Origin: an uncultured Opitutia bacterium
Lineage (GTDB): Bacteria > Verrucomicrobiota > Verrucomicrobiia > Opitutales > UBA953
Length of the DNA: 15,654 bases
Direction of reading: 5' to 3'
Assembly: GCA_903879465.1 (NCBI GenBank)
Contig: CAIRLQ010000121.1
Coordinates: forward strand, 1-15,654
Below the pieces are notes generated by a model, which was not told where the DNA came from, did not search any database, and saw only the letters and a list, made by a program, of their open reading frames with translations. The position numbers and the translations under genes are program-made. Below, piece by piece: positions 1 through 7,472 of the stretch (positions are counted from its first letter, which is position 1; every line of letters begins with the position of its first letter).

Positions 1-89
1 ACGCCGCCGCGGCAGAGGAGGCTAAAATCATTTACCAGGGCGCCGACGAACTTTTCAATCATGGAGGCCTCCAGAATCCCAACCGCTGA
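1..89 (+). CDS. C-terminal end of an unidentified protein (partial)
   Basis: A reading frame open from the left edge ends at TGA 87-89. The visible end is Ala/Glu-rich and then reads KIIYQGADELFNHGG before finishing in LQNPNR. It has normal protein-like composition and would overlap the start of the next gene by 29 bases, an arrangement that usually means translational coupling. I cannot recognise the family from 28 residues. Neighbourhood with a PAP2 phosphatase would suit an envelope-lipid gene, but that is a guess. The alternative is that this is upstream non-coding DNA that happens to be open. Confidence 0.4.
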   Translation, partial: AAAAEEAKIIYQGADELFNHGGLQNPNR

Positions 90-753
90 GCGGCCCGCAC
101 TGCTCTGGCCTGCGCTGGCCGTTGCGGCCGTGGTGGCGTTTTTTGGCTTTCCCGGAACGGGCGGCGACTGGCTGGATCATGCTTTCCAATCGCTCTTTTG
201 GGACGGCAAGAGCTGGCTAATCCCCCATGAAGCTCGGCTCGGCAAGTGGTTCGCGTATGACGGGCCTAAGGGCGTGCTGATTCTATTCGCAGTCTTTCTG
301 CTCTCTTCGGCGTTTTTCCCCTCGAGCGTCCCGGGCTCTTTGGGGCGTCGCCGCTCGATTTATTTACTGGCCTGTTTGGCATTGGTGTCAGTCGTCTGTA
401 CACAGCTACGGTCGGTCACGCACATGGGGACGCCCATCGACCTTAAACTCTACGGCGGAGCATGGGACCATCTGCTGCTCTTTCAGGCAAAGCCGCTTAA
501 CTATCCCTCCCACGCTTTCCCTGCCGGTCATGCCAGTGGCGGCTTTGCGCTGCTGGGGCTTTATTGGGCCCTGCCAATCGCCCGCCGGAACCTGGGCTTA
601 GTCATAGGCCTTGGGCTGGGTTCTTGGATGGGCCTCTACCAAATCGCGCGGGGCGAGCACTTCCTGTCGCATTCGCTTGCGACGGCCACGCTGGCATGGT
701 TGATCTGTGCAGGTCTCGCCCGCTGGATTGTGCCCGACGTCTCGCCGGCTTAG
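61..753 (+). CDS. PAP2-family membrane phosphatase
   Basis: Integral-membrane phosphatase of the PAP2 (type 2 phosphatidic acid phosphatase) superfamily, 230 aa, probably removing a phosphate from a lipid at the outer face of the inner membrane; the substrate cannot be read from sequence. Hydrophobic helices lie near residues 13-30, 70-87, 100-114, 160-174, 178-193 and 206-222. The three PAP2 motifs are present in variant form: R117-x6-T124-P125 for KxxxxxxRP, PAGH at 154-157 for PSGH, and GEHFLSH at 198-204 carrying the likely nucleophile His200. The Asp after that His is replaced by His204, and the expected Arg six residues before it is Gln194. No Shine-Dalgarno is visible, and the start sits inside the end of the preceding frame, so coupling is likely. 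The stop TAG overlaps the convergent pseudopilin stop (bases 750-753). LpxE-like lipid A phosphatase is one possibility; the family call is firmer than the substrate. Confidence 0.85.
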   Translation: MEASRIPTAERPALLWPALAVAAVVAFFGFPGTGGDWLDHAFQSLFWDGKSWLIPHEARLGKWFAYDGPKGVLILFAVFLLSSAFFPSSVPGSLGRRRSIYLLACLALVSVVCTQLRSVTHMGTPIDLKLYGGAWDHLLLFQAKPLNYPSHAFPAGHASGGFALLGLYWALPIARRNLGLVIGLGLGSWMGLYQIARGEHFLSHSLATATLAWLICAGLARWIVPDVSPA

Positions 754-1469
754 TTCGTCCAGTTGACGATGTTGTCCGCCCGAAACGGACCGGCTGAGCT
801 CGTGCTCTGGTCGAAGTAGGTAGCGGGCACGATGCCGGTCTGAGTCATCGTGGATGAGCCATCCCAGTATTCGTTGGCAGCCGGCATTACTCCTGGAGCA
901 CTTGATTCGATGAAATTCACGCCACACGAGACACAGAGAAAATTGGGAGAAAGCCAAGCGGTCGGCGTATTCAGTGACTTGTAGCGATAGTCGTAGGCGT
1001 TATCCCATGGATCGCGAAACTCAAAACATCCAGGGCTGCCCCCTTTCCAGTCATTGTCTCCGATCTTGGAATTGTCGTTGGTATTGATTTCCCCGTGGCT
1101 AAGAAAGCCCCTTTGTTTACGGGTGCTACCTCCAGGCAGGCTGGCGTCGTCAAAGGCAAGAAGTGACGGTGTCGCGCCGGGGGTGGTTGTGCGGATGAGG
1201 CGACGACCCAGGAGTTGGTCGAGCAGGTCCTTGCGGTAACTGTCATCGGCCCCGGTGGCGCAGACAGGGAAATCGCCGTATGTCTTACGATAGCTCTGGC
1301 AGGCCATGGAGATGGCTTGGATGTCGCCCTTGGCCTTGGCTTTATTGCGTCCGTTATTGGCTGATTTAAAAAGCCCGAAGGTGATGCCGGCGAGAATCCC
1401 GATGATGGTGATGACGACCAACAGTTCGATGAGCGTGAAGCCCGGGCGTCGGGAATCGGGGCGGTACAT
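750..1469 (-). CDS. GspG-like type II secretion/type IV pilus pseudopilin
   Basis: 239-aa prepilin-type protein. A short basic leader ends in G10, followed by F11 and the methylation/cleavage signature FTLIELLVV with the key Glu15 at mature position 5; the hydrophobic helix runs to about residue 34. After this come a polar alpha-helical stretch with a GspG-like YRKTYGDFP (60-68) and, at 153-163, DPWDNAYDYRY, close to the DPWGNPYxY motif of GspG major pseudopilins. Two cysteines at 179 and 182 could form a disulfide after export. It would be processed by prepilin peptidase and assembled at the inner membrane. The gene follows the dUTPase by 8 nt on the same strand and has no clear ribosome-binding site. 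No other secretion or pilus gene is nearby. Verrucomicrobia encode many such solitary pseudopilin-like proteins, so a specific role in secretion is not assured. Confidence 0.87.
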   Translation of the reverse strand: MYRPDSRRPGFTLIELLVVITIIGILAGITFGLFKSANNGRNKAKAKGDIQAISMACQSYRKTYGDFPVCATGADDSYRKDLLDQLLGRRLIRTTTPGATPSLLAFDDASLPGGSTRKQRGFLSHGEINTNDNSKIGDNDWKGGSPGCFEFRDPWDNAYDYRYKSLNTPTAWLSPNFLCVSCGVNFIESSAPGVMPAANEYWDGSSTMTQTGIVPATYFDQSTSSAGPFRADNIVNWTN

Positions 1470-1477
1470 GACTTGAC

Positions 1478-1852
1478 TCAGATGTGGCGGGAATCGTTCT
1501 CATCCTTCTTTACGTAGCCGGAGTCCTGGCGCTGGTGGTTGACGGCGTTCTTCTTCAGGTAGGCCTGATAGACGTCCTCCGCGGACATGCCGAGAACCTG
1601 GGCGATGGAGATGAGGAAGTGGAAGAGGTCGATGACTTCAACGCGGGCGTTCTGCTCGTCGAATTTCTGGTACTTGGCCCACCACTTCCAGGGAACGGAG
1701 TCGGTCAGCTCGGCCATCTCCTGTTGCATGGCGCGGAGGTAGTTGAGTACCCATTTGATCTTTTCTTCCTCGGTCATGCCGGCGGTTTCGACGCCGATGC
1801 GCTGATTGAGCGCCTTCTGCATTTGGAAGATTTCTTCGAGCTTGTCGGACAT
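1478..1852 (-). CDS. All-alpha dimeric dUTP diphosphatase (dUTPase_2 family)
   Basis: Predicted to hydrolyse dUTP to dUMP and pyrophosphate in the cytosol, keeping uracil out of DNA and supplying dUMP for thymidylate synthesis. The 124-aa protein is all-helical and shows the metal-binding pattern of the MazG/all-alpha NTP pyrophosphatase superfamily: ExxE at 45-48 and ExxD at 72-75 (VEVIDLFHFLIS, 71-82). It also has the family's PWKWW (54-58) and KNAVNHQRQDSGY near the C-terminus (101-113). I chose the ATG at 1852 because homologues begin close to this point; an in-frame ATG at 1900 would add 16 residues with no recognisable homology but a slightly better purine-rich upstream (AAAGGG). It probably forms a two-gene operon with the downstream pseudopilin. 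It is unrelated to the trimeric beta-fold Dut enzyme. A MazG-like enzyme with another nucleotide substrate remains possible. Confidence 0.85.
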   Translation of the reverse strand: MSDKLEEIFQMQKALNQRIGVETAGMTEEEKIKWVLNYLRAMQQEMAELTDSVPWKWWAKYQKFDEQNARVEVIDLFHFLISIAQVLGMSAEDVYQAYLKKNAVNHQRQDSGYVKKDENDSRHI

Positions 1853-1933
1853 GGGTTCAATTAGGGCGAGAAGACCGCTCTGGGGCAATCCCGGAAGCAT
1901 CCGCGACCCTTTGGTGGCATTAATTGCTCTTTG

Positions 1934-1960
1934 CAGGGAAGGGCGGAGTGTGCCTTCCTG
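1934..1960 (+). promoter_or_regulatory. Possible hairpin over the U32 gene's ribosome-binding site
   Basis: CAGGGAAGG (1934-1942) can pair with CCTTCCTG (1953-1960) with one bulged G, leaving a 10-nt loop that holds GTG 1948. If translation starts there, the purine-rich ribosome-binding site is in the stem and the start codon in the loop. If the true start is GTG 1966, this is simply a 5' leader hairpin. The structure is short and imperfect, so I rate it low. Confidence 0.25.
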
Positions 1961-4494
1961 TCCACGTGTCCGCCACCAGCCTCATTGCTCCCCTCCGTAA
2001 ACCTGAAGTCCTTGCCCCGGCTGGCGAATGGGACTGCGTTCGTGCGGCGGTCGAGAACGGCGCCGACGCCGTCTTCTTTGGCGTTGGTCGCTTCAATGCC
2101 CGCGTCCGGGCCAAGAATTTCGAGGAAGCCGACTTGCCTGAGCTGATGGCCTATCTGCATGGACGCGGCGTCAAAGGCTATGTGACCTTTAACACGCTGA
2201 TTTTTCCCGATGAACTGGCGGAAGCCGCCCGAACGCTGCGAACCATCATCGCATCCGGCGTCGACGCCGCGATCGTCCAGGACCCGGGCATCTGCCGTCT
2301 CATTCGCCGCATTTCGCCTGACTTCCCCATCCACGCTTCGACGCAGATGACGGTCACGAGCGCCGCTGGCGTCGATTACGCCCGCGGCCTCGGCGCTTCG
2401 CTCGCGGTGCTCGGCCGCGAGGTCTCGATCCCCGAGATGCAGAAGATGCAGTCAGAGCAGGCCGCCAAGGGTGCGCCGCTCGACCTCGAGGTCTTCGTTC
2501 ATGGCGCGCTCTGCGTCGCTTATTCCGGCCAGTGCCTAACGAGTGAATCACTCGGCGGCCGTTCGGCCAACCGCGGCGAGTGCGCCCAAGCCTGCCGTCT
2601 GCCTTATGAACTTGTGGTTGACGGGGTGGTTCGTGATCTCGGCGACAAGGCTTATTTACTTTCCCCGCAAGACCTCGCCGGCATCGAGGTCGTCCCTGAT
2701 CTCATCCGTGCGGGCATCCGCTCACTCAAAATCGAAGGACGTTTGAAGTCCCCTGAATATGTTGCAGCGATCACAAAGGCCTATCGTCGCGCGGTCGACG
2801 CGGCATGGGATGCCTTCGCGAAGGGTGCCGATGCCGACCGCGCCGCCGTGCAGGTCCGTCAGGAAGAAGACTACGCGATGCAGATGACTTTCTCGCGCGG
2901 CCTTCACCCCGGCTGGCTCCGGGGTATCGACAATCAGCAGCTCGTGCACGCTCGCTTCGGTAAGAAACGCGGCGCCTATCTGGGCAAAGTCGTCGACGTG
3001 GGCACGAACGGTGTGACGATGCGTCTCGAAGGCCCGCTCAAGCCCGGCGATGGCGTGGTCTTCGATCAAGGTAAGCCGGCCGAACGTGAACAGGGCGGCT
3101 TCGTCCACGGTCTCGAACCCGCCCGCGGTGGACTGACTTTCATCCGCTTCGGCCGCGAGGACGTGGATTGGTCTCTGGTGCTGCCGGGGGCTATCCTTTG
3201 GAAAACCAAGGACCAAGAGCTCGACAAGCGTCTCCATGATTCCTGGGACCGCGAAAAAGCTAACTACCGCCGCCCGCTACATGCCAAGGTGCTCGGTCGT
3301 CTAGGCCAGCCGCTGCGCGTTGAATTTAACGATGGCGAGGGTCATGTCGTCGCTGGCGAGACCACGATGCCGTGCGCCACGGCCGAGAAGCGTCCGATGG
3401 ACGTCACCACTTTGCGCGATCAGCTCGGGCGTCTCGGTGATACTGGCTTTGAGATGGGTGAATTGCAGGCCGACCTCGAGGGTGCGCTCATCATTCCAGT
3501 CAGTGAACTCAACCGACTGCGCCGTGATCTCGCCGAGCAGATCGCAAAGCTTCGCAGTCAGCCGCTGCACTGGACGCTACTACCCTATGAAGAATCTGCG
3601 ACCAAGGTAGCGGCCTTTGCGCCGGCCCGCCCTGGTGAGCCCGAAATCGTCGTGGTCATCCGCGAGCCCGAACAACTTGAGCCTGCCCTTGCGAGCGGCG
3701 CCCGTGTCATTTACGCTGAGTTCGAAGACCCTAAGAAATTTCGCGCCGCCGTCGTCCGCGTCCGCGCCTATGAGCAGGAAGCTAGCCGTAAGGTCGAGTT
3801 TTGGGCGATGGGTCCGCGTATCCACAAGCAGGGTGAAGAGCGGATTAGCGAGATTGTCCTGTCCTGCGAAGCCGACGGCTATCTTGTCCGCAATCACGAG
3901 AATCTCCGCGCCTTCAGTGGCAAGCGCCTTCGGGGTGACTTCTCGTTGAACGTCGCCAACGGCCTGACCGCTGAATGGCTGATGCGTGAGCATGCGCTCG
4001 AAGGCCTGACGGTCTCTTATGACCTCAACTCGGAGCAGGTGACGGCGCTATTCCAGTCCGCTCCGCCGGAGTGGTTCGAAGTCACGATCCACCAGCATAT
4101 GCCGATGTTCCACATGGAGCATTGCGTGTTCTGTGCGTTTCTCTCGAAAGGCAAAGACTACCGCGACTGCGGACGGCCCTGCGAGAAGCACCGCGTCAAA
4201 CTGCGCGACCGCGTCGGCGCCGAGCATATCCTCAAGGCCGACGCCGGCTGCCGTAATACGCTCTACAATTCACGGGCACAGACAGGCGCCGAATACGTTA
4301 CCCAGCTGCTCGCCCTCGGCGTCCGCCGCTTCCGCGTCGAGTTCGTCGACGAGGACGCTTCCACTGTCACGCGCACGCTCGAGAAGTATCAGGCCCTACT
4401 GAAGGGTGATCTCGATGGCACTGCGCTGTGGAACGACTTGAAGGTGTTGAATCAGCTTGGCGTCACGCGCGGGACGATGCGCGTACGAGTCTGA
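1948..4494 (+). CDS. Long U32-family protein, RlhA-like (probable Fe-S tRNA/rRNA hydroxylation factor)
   Basis: Member of the U32 'peptidase' family, 848 aa from this start. Characterised relatives RlhA and TrhP are RNA 5-hydroxylation enzymes (23S rRNA C2501 for E. coli RlhA), so an RNA-modifying role is likelier than proteolysis. The U32 signature lies at 181-199 (EVFVHGALCVAYSGQCLTS). Cys189, 196, 212 and 216 match the expected iron-sulfur ligands. The middle third resembles the DUF3656 region of RlhA. A C-terminal extension carries a second cysteine set: 726, 729, 741, 745 and 768 (EHCVFCAFL, DCGRPCEKH). E. coli RlhA is about 650 aa; this longer form is common in related phyla. The start is uncertain: GTG 1948 has a purine-rich AGGGA 8 nt upstream, while TTG 1924 and GTG 1966 are in frame, and homology begins only at RKPEVLAPAG (from about 1996). 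The gene ends directly against recD2. Confidence 0.85.
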   Translation: MCLPVHVSATSLIAPLRKPEVLAPAGEWDCVRAAVENGADAVFFGVGRFNARVRAKNFEEADLPELMAYLHGRGVKGYVTFNTLIFPDELAEAARTLRTIIASGVDAAIVQDPGICRLIRRISPDFPIHASTQMTVTSAAGVDYARGLGASLAVLGREVSIPEMQKMQSEQAAKGAPLDLEVFVHGALCVAYSGQCLTSESLGGRSANRGECAQACRLPYELVVDGVVRDLGDKAYLLSPQDLAGIEVVPDLIRAGIRSLKIEGRLKSPEYVAAITKAYRRAVDAAWDAFAKGADADRAAVQVRQEEDYAMQMTFSRGLHPGWLRGIDNQQLVHARFGKKRGAYLGKVVDVGTNGVTMRLEGPLKPGDGVVFDQGKPAEREQGGFVHGLEPARGGLTFIRFGREDVDWSLVLPGAILWKTKDQELDKRLHDSWDREKANYRRPLHAKVLGRLGQPLRVEFNDGEGHVVAGETTMPCATAEKRPMDVTTLRDQLGRLGDTGFEMGELQADLEGALIIPVSELNRLRRDLAEQIAKLRSQPLHWTLLPYEESATKVAAFAPARPGEPEIVVVIREPEQLEPALASGARVIYAEFEDPKKFRAAVVRVRAYEQEASRKVEFWAMGPRIHKQGEERISEIVLSCEADGYLVRNHENLRAFSGKRLRGDFSLNVANGLTAEWLMREHALEGLTVSYDLNSEQVTALFQSAPPEWFEVTIHQHMPMFHMEHCVFCAFLSKGKDYRDCGRPCEKHRVKLRDRVGAEHILKADAGCRNTLYNSRAQTGAEYVTQLLALGVRRFRVEFVDEDASTVTRTLEKYQALLKGDLDGTALWNDLKVLNQLGVTRGTMRVRV

Positions 4495-6693
4495 TCACTC
4501 CTCCGTCCGTAGGCGTGGGAGAAGGCCAGTGATTCGACGGGAGTCCGACGCGTTGCGGACGGCCATGGCGTAGGCGGTGGGGTCGCCGACAAGGATGACC
4601 TGTTTCCGGCCGCGGGTGACGGCGGTGTAGACCAGATTGCGTGCGAGCATGATGCTGTGCTGGCGAAGCAGGGGCACGACGACCGCCGGAAATTCTGATC
4701 CTTGGGATTTATGGATACTGACTGCGTAGGCGAGGTGTAGGTCGCCTTGTTCGCCGCGTTCCAATTCGATCCGCGTGCCGTCGAAATCGATGAGCAGGGT
4801 GCCTTCCTCGTTCTGCCCAAGCACGACGCCGAAATCGCCGTTAAAGACGAGTTTGTCGTAATTATTGCGGGTCTGGATGACCTTATCGCCCGGCTGGATG
4901 CGGCCCGGGCGCGCATCGGGTCCCCGGAGGCGGCCTTGGAGGGCTTGATTAAAGGCTTGGATTCCGCCCGTGCCCTTGTGCATCGGGGCGAGGACTTGGA
5001 TGTCGCGTAGGGGATCGAAGCGCAGCGCCTTCGGGAGAATATCGCAGCAAAGTTTGGTGACCATCGCGACGCAAGCTTCCGGGTCGTCGACTCGCACGAA
5101 GTGGATGTCCTGCGTAAAATCGAGTTTAGTCGGATCCTCCACTGGCGTCGGGGGTGTCGTATCAGCGTGCAGGATACCATGGGCCACCGTGACGATGCCG
5201 CTGCGCGCGCCTTGGCGGAAGACCGTGTCAAGACGCGTCACGGCAGAGGCGCCGCATTCGATAAGGTCGCCGAGCACATTGCCAGCGCCGACGGAAGGGA
5301 GCTGGTTGACGTCGCCCACGAGGAGCAAGTGGGCCGTGCCGGGAATCGCGCGGAGCAGTGCCGCGGCGAGTTTCGTATCGAGCATGCTCGATTCGTCGAT
5401 GATCACGAAATCTGCGGCGAGCGGGCTTTCGGCGTTGGCGGTGAAGCCGCCGGCTGCGGGATCAAACTTCAGCAGACGGTGAATAGTCGAAGCCGGTACG
5501 CGCGTGGCCTCAGTCATGCGTTTCGCGGCGCGTCCCGTCGGAGCGCCGAGCGCCATGCGCGTCCGCTTCGCCGAGAGGATATCACAGAGGGCCTTCAGAA
5601 TAGTTGTCTTGCCCGTTCCTGGGCCGCCCGTGAGGACTGCGACCTTGTGCTGTAAGGCCATGAGCACGCCGGCAGATTGGGCTTCGGAGAAAGCAAAACC
5701 GGCGCGCGATTGTGCCCATTCGACGGCTTTCGCCGCCGCGATGGCGGGCAGCCCGGAGGGAGTGGCCAGTAGGCGGCGGATGGAGGCGGCGATAGATTTT
5801 TCGGCATTCTCCTGCGGGCGGAGCTGCAAGAGCCTCACGCCGCGGGTGTCGAGCACTCCGATGGCGTTCTCATCCTGCAGCCGGCGGAGACGGTCCTGCA
5901 CGATTGCGCGGTCAACTTCGAGCAATTCAGTGGCCTTCTCGAGCACGCCTTCGTCGGGGAAGGCGCTATGGCCTTCGCCTTCGAGTTCTTCGAGGGTGTG
6001 CAGAATGCCGGCGTCGACGCGTTGCGGGCCTGCGGTGGGCAGGCCGAGATTGCGGGCGATCTTGTCAGCGGTCTTGAAGCCGACGCCTTCCACTTCCCGG
6101 CAGACGCGATACGGCTCGGTGGTCAGGACTTTTTTGGCGTCCTGTCCGTAGGCCTTGACGATGCGGACGCAGAGCGCGTTGGTGACGCCGTAAGTCTGCA
6201 GAAAGACCATCACCTCGCGGAGGGCCTTTTGGTCCTCCCAGGCGGCCTTGATGGATTTGGCGCGGCCCGGGCCGATGCCGTCGACTTCGCGTAGGCGGCC
6301 GGATTGGTTGGAGATGATATCGAATGTGCGGACCCCGAACTTGGCGACGATCTTGTCGGCGTAGGTCTTGCCGATGCCCTTGATGAGGCCGCTGCCGAGG
6401 TATTTGCGGATGCCGTGGACGGAAGAGGGTAGACGGGAACTGAAAGTCCGCACGCGCAGTTGCGGCCCGTGGGAGTGATGTCGTTCCCAATGGCCACTGA
6501 CATCGACCGTCTCGCCGCACTGCAAACCGGTCATATTACCTAGAATGATGACCTTCTCGCCAGCTTCGGGGGCGAGCTCGGCAATTGTAAAATGGGTCTC
6601 CTCGTCGAGCCACAGGATGCGCTCGACCACGCCCGAAAGAGTGGTTTCGGGTCCGCGCGGTTGTTCCCGGGGCGGCGACATGCTGTCAGCCAA
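4495..6693 (-). CDS. recD2: RecD2-type superfamily 1B DNA helicase
   Basis: ATP-dependent 5'-3' DNA helicase of the stand-alone RecD2/YrrC type, acting in DNA repair and replication stress without RecBC partners. The 732 aa are typical for the family. An N-terminal OB-like region (about 15-85) is followed by helix-hairpin-helix repeats (about 95-215, e.g. VDGIGPGRAKSI). Then come the helicase motifs: Walker A GGPGTGKT (356-363), Ia APTGRAAKR (384-392), Walker B DESSML (433-438), III GDVNQLPSVG (460-469), VFRQ with Arg493, the SH3-like insertion GDKVIQTRNNYDK (602-614), V AYAVSIHKSQG (655-665) and VI YTAVTRGR (689-696). All catalytic residues look intact. Start ATG 6693 has an in-frame alternative four codons downstream. 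It lies 31 nt after the HAD phosphatase gene on the same strand, so co-transcription is likely. Its TGA abuts the U32 gene's TGA with no gap. Confidence 0.96.
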   Translation of the reverse strand: MADSMSPPREQPRGPETTLSGVVERILWLDEETHFTIAELAPEAGEKVIILGNMTGLQCGETVDVSGHWERHHSHGPQLRVRTFSSRLPSSVHGIRKYLGSGLIKGIGKTYADKIVAKFGVRTFDIISNQSGRLREVDGIGPGRAKSIKAAWEDQKALREVMVFLQTYGVTNALCVRIVKAYGQDAKKVLTTEPYRVCREVEGVGFKTADKIARNLGLPTAGPQRVDAGILHTLEELEGEGHSAFPDEGVLEKATELLEVDRAIVQDRLRRLQDENAIGVLDTRGVRLLQLRPQENAEKSIAASIRRLLATPSGLPAIAAAKAVEWAQSRAGFAFSEAQSAGVLMALQHKVAVLTGGPGTGKTTILKALCDILSAKRTRMALGAPTGRAAKRMTEATRVPASTIHRLLKFDPAAGGFTANAESPLAADFVIIDESSMLDTKLAAALLRAIPGTAHLLLVGDVNQLPSVGAGNVLGDLIECGASAVTRLDTVFRQGARSGIVTVAHGILHADTTPPTPVEDPTKLDFTQDIHFVRVDDPEACVAMVTKLCCDILPKALRFDPLRDIQVLAPMHKGTGGIQAFNQALQGRLRGPDARPGRIQPGDKVIQTRNNYDKLVFNGDFGVVLGQNEEGTLLIDFDGTRIELERGEQGDLHLAYAVSIHKSQGSEFPAVVVPLLRQHSIMLARNLVYTAVTRGRKQVILVGDPTAYAMAVRNASDSRRITGLLPRLRTEE

Positions 6694-6724
6694 TCATCCT
6701 GCCTCGGCTGGGGCGAAAACAAAA

Positions 6725-7384
6725 TCAGCCCAGCTGGAAAGCATCTCGGGCCAGTTCAGCTAGCCCGGCGTGCACCGTGTCAGGCGAATGCGGCGCCAGT
6801 TCCTCGGCGGTATGGCTTCCGGTCGTCACGCAGTGGATCGCGGCGAGTTTACCGTTGCGGGCAGTGGCGATATCGAACGGGGAGTCCCCGACCATCACCG
6901 TACGGGCTGGGTCGGCCTTCAGCATCGACAGTACGAATTGCGTGAACTCCGGCTGGGGTTTGCGCCAGGGGTGGACGTTGGTGCCGTAGATGCCGTCCAG
7001 CAGGCCGTCGAGGCCGAGGTGTTCCATGATCTTCTTCGAGTTGGCATCGTCCTTGTTGGTGTAGACCGCGACCTTCACACCCTTGGCGCGCAGGTCGGTG
7101 AGTATCTCGTGGCAGCCTGGGTAGATGCGCAGACCGTGGTACATCACGGAAGGGAAGTGCTCGCGGAAGAGCCGGGTGGCGGTGGGGGCATTAGCTTCGC
7201 CGGCTAATTTGACCACCGTGACGTTGACGGATCCGCCCACAGCGCGGCGAATCTGTTCAAGGGTGACGCTCGGCAGACCCATCATGCTCATGACGTCGTC
7301 ATAGCAGCGGTGGATGGCCTCGAAATTATCGACCAATGTGCCGTCGAGGTCGAAAAGGACGGTTTCGGGAAGGGGATGGGCCAT
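6725..7384 (-). CDS. gph: HAD-superfamily hydrolase, phosphoglycolate phosphatase-like
   Basis: Cytosolic phosphatase of the haloacid dehalogenase superfamily, 219 aa, close in size and motif spacing to phosphoglycolate phosphatase, which disposes of 2-phosphoglycolate including that released by repair of oxidised DNA ends. Motif I is FDLDGTLVDN with nucleophile Asp12 and acid/base Asp14; motif II is YTNK with Thr109; motif III Lys142 lies in WRKPQPE; motif IV is VGDSPFDI with Asp167 and Asp171. Residues about 20-85 form the helical cap. Co-directional with recD2 31 nt downstream, which fits a repair connection, though this is inference. HAD substrate specificity is hard to predict: pyrophosphatase (PpaX-like) or another small-phosphoester activity is possible. 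Confidence 0.87.
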   Translation of the reverse strand: MAHPLPETVLFDLDGTLVDNFEAIHRCYDDVMSMMGLPSVTLEQIRRAVGGSVNVTVVKLAGEANAPTATRLFREHFPSVMYHGLRIYPGCHEILTDLRAKGVKVAVYTNKDDANSKKIMEHLGLDGLLDGIYGTNVHPWRKPQPEFTQFVLSMLKADPARTVMVGDSPFDIATARNGKLAAIHCVTTGSHTAEELAPHSPDTVHAGLAELARDAFQLG

Positions 7385-7417
7385 GTCGGTTCCTAATCAG
7401 GCGGTCTGGAGCTGGGT

Positions 7418-7431
7418 TTCCAAGTTTGGAA
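7418..7431. repeat. Perfect inverted repeat in a divergent promoter region (possible operator)
   Basis: TTCCAA-GT-TTGGAA is a perfect 6+2+6 inverted repeat in the 88-bp gap between the divergent HAD phosphatase gene and the 202-aa membrane-protein gene. Dyad symmetry of this size without a loop suits binding of a dimeric regulator better than an RNA hairpin. For the plus-strand gene, TTGAAG (7432-7437) and TACGGT (7454-7459), 16 bp apart, could be weak -35/-10 elements, in which case the repeat would lie just upstream of the promoter. No regulator gene is adjacent. The assignment is speculative. Confidence 0.3.
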
Positions 7432-7472
7432 TTGAAGGAAAGGTCGGCCGTCCTACGGTGCGGTTTCGCACC

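Noticed and set aside
1861..2334. A 157-codon minus-strand frame opposite the start of the U32 gene
   Set aside because: Antisense shadow of the clearly coding U32 N-terminus; its product shows no recognisable domain.
2722..3237. A 171-codon minus-strand frame inside the U32 gene
   Set aside because: Same reason: it mirrors codon bias of the sense gene and has no start context or domain.
4452..5231. A 259-codon open frame on the minus strand inside recD2
   Set aside because: It overlaps recD2 in another frame on the same strand. Its product is Ser/Arg/Thr-rich with no motifs, as expected from a shifted reading of GC-rich coding DNA; recD2 has intact helicase motifs throughout.
6707..6734. 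GCTGGGGC / GCCCAGC hairpin between the HAD gene and recD2, considered as a terminator
   Set aside because: One bulge, a 13-nt loop and no T-run after the stem; it would also separate two genes that look co-transcribed.
7314..7472. Upstream extension of the 202-aa membrane protein by 53 codons
   Set aside because: It runs over the 5' end of the divergent HAD phosphatase gene and its sequence is not membrane-like; ATG 7473 directly precedes a typical N-terminus and first helix.
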